6,516 nt of DNA. Origin: Actinomycetes bacterium (lineage in GTDB: Bacteria > Actinomycetota > Actinomycetes > Propionibacteriales > Propionibacteriaceae). The stretch lies in assembly GCA_023387135.1 (NCBI GenBank), contig JAEWIK010000065.1:1-6516 (forward strand), read 5' to 3'. The position numbers were made by a program, and so were the translations under genes. Below, piece by piece: positions 1 through 5,691 of the stretch (position 1 is its first letter; each line of letters begins with the position of its first letter). Below the pieces are notes generated by a model. The model did no database searches. It saw only the letters and a list, made by a program, of their open reading frames with translations, and was not told the DNA's origin.

Positions 1-1015
1 GGGTGGGCGGTGCGGCGAGCGGCGGGGTGACGAGGTCGAGTGCCGGCGCGACCTGGTGGGCTATGAGTTCCAGCGAGCGGAGCGTGGCCTCGTGGCCGGG
101 GTCGACCGAGTGCACCTGGAAGGCGACCTGCGTGGCCTGCTGGATGATCGGGTCGGCCCCCAGCGTCTCCAGCACCTGCTCGGGAGTGCCGAGGTGGGTG
201 TCGGTCCGGCGGGCCCAGGTGGCGGCGTCGTCGGCCGTCACGCCGAAATTGCCCACCCGAGGGTTGCGCTGGAACCTCTCGAACGCCTGCCGCAGCAACC
301 TGTCGGCTTCTGCCTCGCTGTCGGTCACGACGAGGGTGCGGGACGCGAGGATGCGGGGCGGCACCCCGTCCGGGAGCGCCGCGAGGTAGGCGTCGACGAT
401 GGGCTGCTGCAGTTCCTCGAGCGGCAGGTCGGGCCGGTCCGAGGGACGCGGTTGGGTGCGCGACAGCAGCAGGCCGTGGCCCGGACGGCCGGCGCGAGCG
501 CCGCCGCCGGCGGAGAACGTGGCCTGCCAGATCCTGTCGAGCAGGGGCCGCGCATCGGGGTAGAGCACGTTCTCGGGATGGGAGAGCGGGGTGCCCGACA
601 GCGCCTCCAGCAACCGTTCCAGGGCGGCCTCGTAGACGGCGGTGCGATCGCCCGGATCGACGCCGAACGCGGCGAAGGAGGCGGGCGTGGAACCCGACCC
701 GAGCCCGAGTTCCACCCTGCCGCCCGAGAGCAGGTCAGCCACCGCGGCGTCCTCGGCGACCCTGACCACGTTCTCCAGCGGCAGCGTGATGACCCCGGTG
801 GCGAGCCTGATCCTGCTCGTCACTCCGGCCAGGTAGCCCAGCAGGACGAGCGGGGACGGCAGGCCGCCCTCGTCGGCGTGGAAGTGGTGCTGCGCGACCC
901 AGGCGGTGTCGAAGCCGAGTCGCTCGGCCTGCTGCACCTGTTCGGCGGCGTAGGTGTACCTGTCGGCGGCGCTGGATTGTTCGAGCAGCCGGGTGAAGAA
1001 ACCCAGTGTTGGCAT
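1..1015 (-). CDS. LLM class flavin-dependent oxidoreductase (luciferase-like monooxygenase), 3' end outside window
   Basis: Translating the minus strand from the ATG at 1015 gives 338 open codons to the left edge with no stop, so only a short C-terminal tail is missing. The protein reads as a bacterial-luciferase-like TIM barrel: an N-terminal strand LGFFTRLL (residues 4-11), the family hallmark WVAQHHFH followed by DEGGLPSP (39-55), SRIRLATGVITLPLEN (67-82), and DLLSGGRVELGLGSGS (94-109). These enzymes use FMNH2 or F420 with O2; sulfonate and thioether monooxygenases are among them. The motif spelling resembles, from memory, the KPN_01858-type LLM family found beside ABC transporters, but I could not search for this. 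The start is backed by an AGGGGA ribosome site at 1024-1029, eight bases upstream. The protein has no Cys and no Met besides the initiator, which is unusual. It is transcribed divergently from the transporter operon. Substrate unknown; the class is near certain. Confidence 0.9.
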   Translation of the reverse strand, partial: MPTLGFFTRLLEQSSAADRYTYAAEQVQQAERLGFDTAWVAQHHFHADEGGLPSPLVLLGYLAGVTSRIRLATGVITLPLENVVRVAEDAAVADLLSGGRVELGLGSGSTPASFAAFGVDPGDRTAVYEAALERLLEALSGTPLSHPENVLYPDARPLLDRIWQATFSAGGGARAGRPGHGLLLSRTQPRPSDRPDLPLEELQQPIVDAYLAALPDGVPPRILASRTLVVTDSEAEADRLLRQAFERFQRNPRVGNFGVTADDAATWARRTDTHLGTPEQVLETLGADPIIQQATQVAFQVHSVDPGHEATLRSLELIAHQVAPALDLVTPPLAAPPT

Positions 1016-1023
1016 TGGCTGAT

Positions 1024-1029
1024 TCCCCT
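1024..1029 (-). promoter_or_regulatory. Ribosome binding site of the LLM oxidoreductase
   Basis: Reading the minus strand, AGGGGA lies eight bases before the ATG at 1015 and fixes that start over the longer overlapping frames in this area. A weak minus-strand promoter can be proposed upstream (GATAAC at 1066-1071 with TTCCGG at 1089-1094, 17-base spacing), but it is too far from consensus to call. Confidence 0.65.
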
Positions 1030-1105
1030 ATTCGATGGCGGCTGCCATGCGGAACGATGAAGACAGTTATCGAGAATCGCTTGCCGGGCCGGAATATTCC
1101 ACCCC

Positions 1106-1122
1106 CGTCCAGTCTGTGGACG
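1106..1122. promoter_or_regulatory. Inverted repeat in divergent promoter region, candidate operator
   Basis: CGTCCA and TGGACG form perfect 6-base half-sites around a 5-base spacer. The site lies between the two divergent genes, 15 bases upstream of the candidate rightward -35 box. A second perfect palindrome, GGAATATTCC, lies nearby at 1091-1100. The position suits a dimeric regulator, but no regulator gene is in the window and I recognise neither site as a known box. Short palindromes also occur by chance. Confidence 0.35.
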
Positions 1123-1136
1123 AATCTGGCCGCCCG

Positions 1137-1166
1137 TTGTGAATTTCCACGCACCCCTGCTAGCAT
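1137..1166 (+). promoter_or_regulatory. Candidate sigma-A-type promoter for the leader and transporter operon
   Basis: TTGTGA at 1137-1142 (4 of 6 to TTGACA) is followed after 18 bases by TAGCAT at 1161-1166 (fits TANNNT, 4 of 6 to TATAAT). A start near 1172-1174 would give a leader of about 420 bases before the GTG at 1595 and would include the whole Cys-rich leader ORF and the stem downstream of it. The -10 sits inside the palindrome TGCTAGCA (1158-1165). This is the best promoter-like match I found by eye in the spacer, but it is only a pattern match. Confidence 0.45.
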
Positions 1167-1248
1167 CGCTCAATGTTGGTCGTAGGTCACGGCCGACGCC
1201 CGCGACGAATCGCCTGCCGGTTCGTCCCCTGACAGGAAGCGATCCGAG

Positions 1249-1353
1249 ATGAGCCGACAGACCCGAGGCCTCACCGGCCCCGTCGTGCCTGCCGCCATGT
1301 GCGCCGACTCTCGCTGTTGTCCTTGTCAGTGCTGTATGCCCGGCGCGAACTGA
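1249..1353 (+). CDS. Cys-rich leader peptide (34 aa), candidate cysteine attenuator
   Basis: A small ORF, ATG 1249 to TGA 1351-1353, is preceded by AGGAAG (1234-1239) at a good 9-base spacing. The peptide begins MSRQTRGLTGP. It carries Cys at 18, 23, 24, 26, 28 and 29, with the run CCPCQCC at 23-29, followed by Met30. Four of the six Cys codons are TGT, while all four Cys codons in the structural genes of the window are TGC, so the run should be slow to translate when Cys-tRNA is scarce. Actinobacteria are known to have Cys-containing leader peptides upstream of sulfur genes, and cysteine-responsive attenuation by such uORFs has been described in mycobacteria. It lies 241 bases before the URO-D-family gene, and its last codons are the 5' arm of a strong stem. 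It is very unlikely to be a free-standing enzyme or structural protein. Alternatives are a chance ORF or a small Cys-rich peptide with its own function. Confidence 0.7.
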   Translation: MSRQTRGLTGPVVPAAMCADSRCCPCQCCMPGAN

Positions 1354-1435
1354 GGCACAGGCGAGGTCCCCTGCCGGAAACCCGTCGCCACGGGTAGGCA
1401 GCCTGCCGTCTGCACGACCGGCCTGAGTTCGCGTT
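1342..1435 (+). promoter_or_regulatory. Candidate attenuator: long RNA stem overlapping the leader ORF stop
   Basis: Bases 1344-1356 pair with 1421-1433 in 12 of 13 positions (one G-G mismatch), extended outward by two G-U pairs (1342-1343 with 1434-1435). The 5' arm contains the last codons and the stop of the Cys-rich ORF. The enclosed 64 bases can form CAGG/CCTG (1358-1361 with 1370-1373), a CCCGT/ACGGG hairpin with a tetraloop (1381-1394), and GGCA/TGCC (1397-1400 with 1404-1407). CAGGC at 1358-1362 can alternatively pair with GCCTG at 1401-1405 or with 1421-1425, so exclusive folds exist. A pyrimidine-rich, G-poor stretch (1434-1465) follows, suitable for termination or Rho loading. A ribosome on the Cys codons or at the stop would open the outer stem. 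I do not recognise a known riboswitch class. Confidence 0.5.
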
Positions 1436-1583
1436 CCCCATCCTTCTTCGCGTCCGGTTTCAGCCGTTGATTCCGCAACGCTAATACCGCGCGCGGCTCG
1501 CAATAGATCGTGCGTCATCTCTTCGGAATTGCGCGCATTTCGTCGCGCCCGAAATACCGGCGCATCACCCTCGATAAACCCCC

Positions 1584-1588
1584 AGGAG
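1584..1588 (+). promoter_or_regulatory. Ribosome binding site deciding the GTG start of the URO-D-family gene
   Basis: AGGAG lies six bases before GTG at 1595-1597. This supports the GTG over the in-frame TTG at 1529, which would add 22 residues, largely basic and unlike the family, and has no good ribosome site. Confidence 0.75.
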
Positions 1589-1594
1589 TTCTCG

Positions 1595-2686
1595 GTGTCC
1601 ACGTCCAGTACATTCGTCGAGCATTCGGCGCCGATCACCGGAGTCGGCGCCGCCGGCGCGCTCGACCGCCGCAGCGAGTTCCGCGAGTTGTTGGCGGGCA
1701 GGTCGCGCAGCAGGTTCCTCACCGCCGCGTGGCAGCACTTCGTCGGCGAGGAGTACGACCCGCTGCGCTTCGCCACCGCGACGGTCGAGTTCACCCGCGC
1801 CTGGGACTGGGACTGGGTGAAGATCAACCCTCGCGCCGTCTACTACTCCGAGGCGTGGGGCTCGCGCTACGACCCGGACGACTACGCGGGCGTCGTGCCC
1901 CGCCTGGTGGCGCCCGCCATCCAGACGGTGGCCGACCTGACGCGCATCCGTCCGCTCGACCCCGCCGAGAACCCTGTCTTCGCCGAGCACCTGCTGTCGG
2001 CACGGCTCATCCGCGAGCAGCTTCCCGACAGGGCGCTCGTACAGACTGTCTTCTCGCCGCTCTCCGTGCTGCTGCAGCTCGCCGGCCTGCCGCTCTACCC
2101 CGGGGACGTGGTCAACGGGTCGACGACACCGTTCACCCACGACGACCTGCTGCGCAGCGACCCTGACGGCGTCCACGCCGCCCTCGCCGCCATCAGCCAG
2201 ACGCTGGCTGACTACGTCGCGGCGTTGCTCGCGCCGCTCGACCAGGGAGGCGCCGGCCTCGACGGCATCTTCTTCGCCGTGACGGGGACCGCGAGCGCCG
2301 GCCACTTCACCGCCGACCAGTTCGACGCCTACTCCCGTCAGTACGACAGGCGGGTGCTCGACGCGACAGGGGACGGTGTGGTGGTGTTCCACACCTGCCG
2401 TGCCGACTCCCATCCCGAGTGGTTCGCCGACTACCCGATCGACGCCCTGCACTGGGACCAGTTCCTGCCGGGCAATCCTGCCGTGGCGACCGACTTCGGC
2501 GTGACTCCTGTCGGCGGAGTGAGCTACGACCTGTTCGGCGTCGGCGGCGACCGCGCGGAGGTCGCCCGGCAGCTCGACGAGACGCTCGCCCACGGCCCCG
2601 TCCGGCAGTTCCTGCTCTCGCCGAGCTGCACCATCCCGACCCCCGCCGACCCCGACTCGCTTCGCAGGCTTCGCGAAGCCCACTGA
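1595..2686 (+). CDS. Uroporphyrinogen-decarboxylase-superfamily protein, MtaA/CmuA-like zinc methyltransferase type
   Basis: A 363-residue protein from GTG 1595. The family-typical segment KINPR then AVYYSEAWGS (76-90) and the TIM-barrel layout place it in the URO-D superfamily. The arginine-rich N-terminal substrate motif of true HemE enzymes is absent. Instead it has H266-x-C268 and C345 in LSPSCTIPTP (341-350), that is H-x-C-x76-C. This matches the zinc site of the MtaA/MtbA/CmuA methyltransferases, which activate a thiol to accept a methyl group from a corrinoid protein. It is therefore probably a zinc-dependent thiol methyltransferase-like enzyme rather than a heme enzyme. These are its only two cysteines, and it has no Met besides the initiator. 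No corrinoid protein or B12 gene is in the window. It is the first gene of the rightward operon, 32 bases before the binding-protein gene. Superfamily near certain; methyl transfer and substrate are inference. Confidence 0.85.
   Translation: MSTSSTFVEHSAPITGVGAAGALDRRSEFRELLAGRSRSRFLTAAWQHFVGEEYDPLRFATATVEFTRAWDWDWVKINPRAVYYSEAWGSRYDPDDYAGVVPRLVAPAIQTVADLTRIRPLDPAENPVFAEHLLSARLIREQLPDRALVQTVFSPLSVLLQLAGLPLYPGDVVNGSTTPFTHDDLLRSDPDGVHAALAAISQTLADYVAALLAPLDQGGAGLDGIFFAVTGTASAGHFTADQFDAYSRQYDRRVLDATGDGVVVFHTCRADSHPEWFADYPIDALHWDQFLPGNPAVATDFGVTPVGGVSYDLFGVGGDRAEVARQLDETLAHGPVRQFLLSPSCTIPTPADPDSLRRLREAH
2667..2680 (+). repeat. Perfect 14-base palindrome at the end of the URO-D-family gene
   Basis: GGCTTCGCGAAGCC is self-complementary over its full length and can form a 5-bp stem with a CGCG loop three bases before the TGA (2684-2686). 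GCTTCGC also occurs just upstream (2659-2665), making a short direct repeat and an alternative pairing. There is no T-run, so it is not an intrinsic terminator. In front of a binding-protein gene it could instead protect or process the mRNA so that the binding protein is made in excess. Confidence 0.4.
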
Positions 2687-2718
2687 ACCCCGCCAGCGAC
2701 ACCCCAGAAGGACCACCC

Positions 2719-3867
2719 ATGACCTCCACCCTGAGACGGATCTCCTCAGCCCTGCTGACCGCGGGCCTCGCGGCCGCGCTCGCCGCCTGCTCGGGCACGT
2801 CCGGCGGCGCCCCGTCCGACGGCACCATCTACTTCGGCGTCTCCGCCGCCATCACCGGCCAGTACGCGCAGTACGGCGAGCAGTTCAAGAAGGCCTTCGA
2901 CCTCGCTGTCGAGCAGGTGAACGCCGACGGCGGCATCGACTCTCGCCCGATCGCCCTGAAGTACGAGGACTCCCAGTCCGATCCCAAGCAGTCGGTGGCC
3001 GTCGCCCAGAAGTTCGTCGGCGACAAGGACGTGATCCTCGTCTTCGGCGACTACTCGTCGGCGGCCTCGATCCCGGCGTCGCCCATCTACACCGCGGGCA
3101 AGCTCGTCCAGTACGGCTTCAACAACTCCAACCCCGCTTTCACCGACAAGGGGACGCAGTACCAGTGGTCGACCTCGATCACCACCAGCGCGACCTACAC
3201 CTGGACGGCCGACTACCTCAAGAGCCGGGGCGTGAGCTCTGTCGGCGTCACCTACCTCAACACCGCCGACTGGGGGATCCCCGCCTACGAGGCGTTCAAG
3301 GCCGAGGCCGCCAGGATCGGCCTCACCATCACCGCGGCCGAGGGCGTCCTCGACAGCTCCGACGACTACCGTCCGTCGCTCACCAAGGCGGTCGAGGGCA
3401 ACCCCGAGGCGTTCGTCCACATCGGGTACGGACCCGACGCCGCGAAGCTCGTCACGCAGCTCCGCGCGATCGGCTACCAGGGCACCTTCTACGGCGGCCA
3501 GGACGAGCAGTCGTTCGTCGGCACGCCCGACGCCGAAGGGTCAGTGATCGGCGCGCAGTTCCTCGCCACCAACCCCGACCCCGCCGTCCAGGCGTTCGTG
3601 AAGGCGTTCAAGGCCAAGTACCCGGACGAGACCGAGGTGACGAGCTTCGAGGCGGGCGCCTACGACGCCCTCAAGGTCGCCGTCGCCGCGGTCAAGGCAG
3701 GCGGTGCCACCCGCGAGGGCGTCCTCAAGGGCTTCACCCAGGTCAAGGACGTGCCGAGCGTCGTCTACGGCAGCATCACCCTCGATCCGCAGACCCGCCG
3801 CGTCCAGTCGCCCCAACTCACCCCGACCGTCCTGCAGGGCGGGAAGTGGGTGGCGGCGAACGTCTGA
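2719..3867 (+). CDS. Branched-chain amino acid-type ABC transporter substrate-binding lipoprotein
   Basis: A 382-residue protein starting at ATG 2719 after AAGGA (2708-2712, six-base spacing). The N-terminus is a lipoprotein signal: Arg6-Arg7, a hydrophobic stretch, then the lipobox LAAC with C24, and a Ser/Gly-rich linker. The mature part is a type I periplasmic-binding fold of the LivJ/LivK group: IYFGVSAAITGQYAQYGEQF (37-56), VNADGGIDSRPIAL with EDSQSDP (67-89), then a GDYSSAASIPASP hinge/ligand region and the Liv-typical NSNPAFTD. It binds the imported solute outside the membrane and delivers it to the permease encoded next. Liv-type binding proteins take amino acids, amides, urea, aromatics and other small organics, so the substrate is not settled. 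The mature protein has one Cys (the lipidated one) and no Met, fitting a sulfur-starvation protein. Confidence 0.93.
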   Translation: MTSTLRRISSALLTAGLAAALAACSGTSGGAPSDGTIYFGVSAAITGQYAQYGEQFKKAFDLAVEQVNADGGIDSRPIALKYEDSQSDPKQSVAVAQKFVGDKDVILVFGDYSSAASIPASPIYTAGKLVQYGFNNSNPAFTDKGTQYQWSTSITTSATYTWTADYLKSRGVSSVGVTYLNTADWGIPAYEAFKAEAARIGLTITAAEGVLDSSDDYRPSLTKAVEGNPEAFVHIGYGPDAAKLVTQLRAIGYQGTFYGGQDEQSFVGTPDAEGSVIGAQFLATNPDPAVQAFVKAFKAKYPDETEVTSFEAGAYDALKVAVAAVKAGGATREGVLKGFTQVKDVPSVVYGSITLDPQTRRVQSPQLTPTVLQGGKWVAANV

Positions 3868-3888
3868 CCCGACGAGGCACTCACCATC

Positions 3889-5691
3889 ATGTTCGACACC
3901 CTGATCGCCGGCCTGCTCCGAGGGAACGTGTACGCCCTCGGGGCGGTCGGTATCTCGCTGGTCTTCGGCGTCATGAACGTCGTCAACTTCGCGCAGTTCT
4001 CGTTCTTCGGGCTGGGCGCCATGCTCGCCTGGTTCTTCATCGCCCAGCAGGGGATGTCGTTCTGGGTCGCGCTGCCGCTCGTCCTGGCGATTTGCGGCGG
4101 TCTCGGCCTGCTCATCAACATCGCTGTCGTCAGGCCGCTGGCGAAGTTCCTGCCGCTGGCGGCCATGCTGTCCACCTACGCGGTGTCGCAGGTGCTCGAC
4201 AATGTCTCGCAGTTCGCCTTCACCGCGCAGTTCCGGGTCTTCCCCAAGGTGCTTCCCACCTCGAACCTGCAGGCAGGTGGCATGCGGTTCGGCACCTCGG
4301 ACGTCGTCATGCTGGGGATCACCGCGGCGGTCATGGTGCTGCTCTCGCTGTTCCTCAAGTACGGCAGGACGGGCCAGGCCATCCGCGCCACGGCGCAGGA
4401 CCAGGAGGCCGCCCTGCAGGTGGGGATCCCGGTGGGGCTCGTCCAGCACCTCTCGTTCGTCATCGCTTCCGCCCTGGGCGGGCTGGCCGGAGTGTTCATC
4501 TCGCTCTACGTCGGCGTCGCCAGCCCGACCTCGGGCCTCAACACCGGCATGACGGCCTTCGTCGCCGCCACGCTGGGCGGGCTCGGCTCGCTGGTGGGCG
4601 CCGTCGTCGGGGGCTTCGTGCTCGGGCTGGTCGAGGCCTTCGGCATCCACCTGCTCGGGGACACCTGGCGGGAGATCATCATCTTCTTCGTCCTCATCGT
4701 GGTGCTCATCGTGCGGCCGGGAGGACTGCTGGGAAGGGTCCCGCTGATCTCGACCGAACCGCTCACGGGGACCTTCCTCGGGAAGGGCAGGCCCCTCGCT
4801 ATCCCGCGCTGGGTGTGGCCGGTCGCGCTCGTCGCCGGCGGTGTGGTCGTCCCGCTCGTCGGCAGCGACTACCTGCTGACCACCGGGACGCAGGTGCTGA
4901 TCTACGCGATCATCGCCGCCGGCTTCACTGTGACCGCCGGGCAGGCGGGGGTCGTGGCGCTCGGTCAGGCTGGAGCGATCGCCGTCGGCGCCTACACCTC
5001 GGCCCTCGTGACGCTCAACCTCGGGCTGTCGTTCTGGGCGGCCCTTCCGCTGGCAGGCCTGTCGGCGGCCATCGTCGCCTCGGTGCTCGCCTCCCCCATC
5101 TGGGGGGTGAAGGGGCACTACATCTCGATCGCCACCCTCGGGGTGGGAACCGTCGTCGTGGCGGTGATCAGGCTCGTGCTGCCGCAGGGCATCTACGGCA
5201 TCCCGGTGCCGCAGGTCGGCGACACCATGCTGTGGTCGCCGCAGGCGTACTACCTCATCGACTTCGCCGTCCTCGTCATCACGTTGCTGGTCATGTGGCG
5301 CATCAGGCACTCCCACCTCGGCAGGGTGATCTCGTCGGTCGGAGCCGACGAGGTGGCCGCGCTGGCGTCGGGCGTCCGCGTCCGTGACTACAAGGCGCTC
5401 GCCTTCGCCGTCTCGGCGTTCTTCGCCGGCGTGGGAGGGTCGCTGCTCGCCCACCAGTACACCTACATCGACCCGACGATCTTCACGATGCTCATGTCGT
5501 TGCTCGTCGTGACCATCGTCATCATGGGCGGCGTGGGGCTGCCGTACGGGGCGGTCGTCGGCGCGATCGTGCTGATCGGCACCATGGAACTGCTGCGGTT
5601 CACTCCCGAACTGCGGGTCGTCGTCTACGGCCTGGTGCTGATCCTCGTGGTGAGGTTCCGTCCGGGCGGGATTCTGGTGAGGAACTCATGA
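3889..5691 (+). CDS. Fused LivH-LivM branched-chain-type ABC transporter permease
   Basis: A single 600-residue membrane protein joining the two permease subunits that are usually separate. Residues 1 to about 283 are the LivH half, starting YALGAVGISLVFGVMNVVNFAQ and ending VRPGGLLGR (275-283), with the cytoplasmic coupling loop GRTGQAIRATAQDQEAA (159-175). Residues about 308-600 are the LivM half, with GFTVTAGQAGVVALGQAGA (345-363), a coupling loop around HLGRVISSVGADEVAAL (476-492), and a matching end RPGGIL (592-597). The linker (284-307) is polar and proline-containing. Each half has about eight hydrophobic segments by eye. It starts at ATG 3889, 21 bases after the binding-protein stop, with a modest GAGG site (3874-3877). 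It forms the membrane channel. It has normal Met content (about 15) but only one Cys. The continuous open frame argues against a sequencing artefact. Confidence 0.93.
   Translation: MFDTLIAGLLRGNVYALGAVGISLVFGVMNVVNFAQFSFFGLGAMLAWFFIAQQGMSFWVALPLVLAICGGLGLLINIAVVRPLAKFLPLAAMLSTYAVSQVLDNVSQFAFTAQFRVFPKVLPTSNLQAGGMRFGTSDVVMLGITAAVMVLLSLFLKYGRTGQAIRATAQDQEAALQVGIPVGLVQHLSFVIASALGGLAGVFISLYVGVASPTSGLNTGMTAFVAATLGGLGSLVGAVVGGFVLGLVEAFGIHLLGDTWREIIIFFVLIVVLIVRPGGLLGRVPLISTEPLTGTFLGKGRPLAIPRWVWPVALVAGGVVVPLVGSDYLLTTGTQVLIYAIIAAGFTVTAGQAGVVALGQAGAIAVGAYTSALVTLNLGLSFWAALPLAGLSAAIVASVLASPIWGVKGHYISIATLGVGTVVVAVIRLVLPQGIYGIPVPQVGDTMLWSPQAYYLIDFAVLVITLLVMWRIRHSHLGRVISSVGADEVAALASGVRVRDYKALAFAVSAFFAGVGGSLLAHQYTYIDPTIFTMLMSLLVVTIVIMGGVGLPYGAVVGAIVLIGTMELLRFTPELRVVVYGLVLILVVRFRPGGILVRNS

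Noticed and set aside
56..1060. A 334-codon plus-strand frame over the LLM gene
   Set aside because: Antisense shadow; the minus-strand frame carries the luciferase-like motifs.
1354..1434. A cobalamin or SAM riboswitch in the leader
   Set aside because: CCGGAAACCCGT and neighbouring hairpins faintly recall a cobalamin aptamer, but the conserved B12-box core is missing on both strands, and I could not fit a SAM-type core.
1467..1487. A second promoter (TTGATT and TAATAC) close to the URO-D gene
   Set aside because: The two hexamers are only nine bases apart, too close for a sigma-A promoter, and TAATAC has no good alternative -35.
1529..1594. A 22-residue N-terminal extension of the URO-D protein from TTG 1529
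   Set aside because: No ribosome site fits it, while AGGAG is correctly placed for GTG 1595, and the extension does not look like the family.
820..1827. A 335-codon minus-strand frame crossing the divergent spacer
   Set aside because: It is in a different frame from the LLM enzyme, runs antisense into the URO-D gene and has no family motif.
2667..2680. Intrinsic terminator after the URO-D gene
   Set aside because: It lies within the coding sequence, has no T-run, and the next gene follows closely on the same strand.
1595..2686. The URO-D gene as hemE for heme synthesis
   Set aside because: The N-terminal arginine substrate motif is absent, an H-x-C...C zinc motif is present, and no heme genes are nearby.
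3165..5387. A 740-codon open frame on the plus strand, overlapping the binding-protein and permease genes
   Set aside because: It is Arg/Gly/His-rich with no recognisable domain, and lies out of frame over two genes with clear family motifs. It is a GC-rich shadow.
3541..5454. A 637-codon open frame on the minus strand
   Set aside because: Antisense to the permease and binding protein; low-complexity Asp/Arg/His composition typical of antisense frames in GC-rich DNA.
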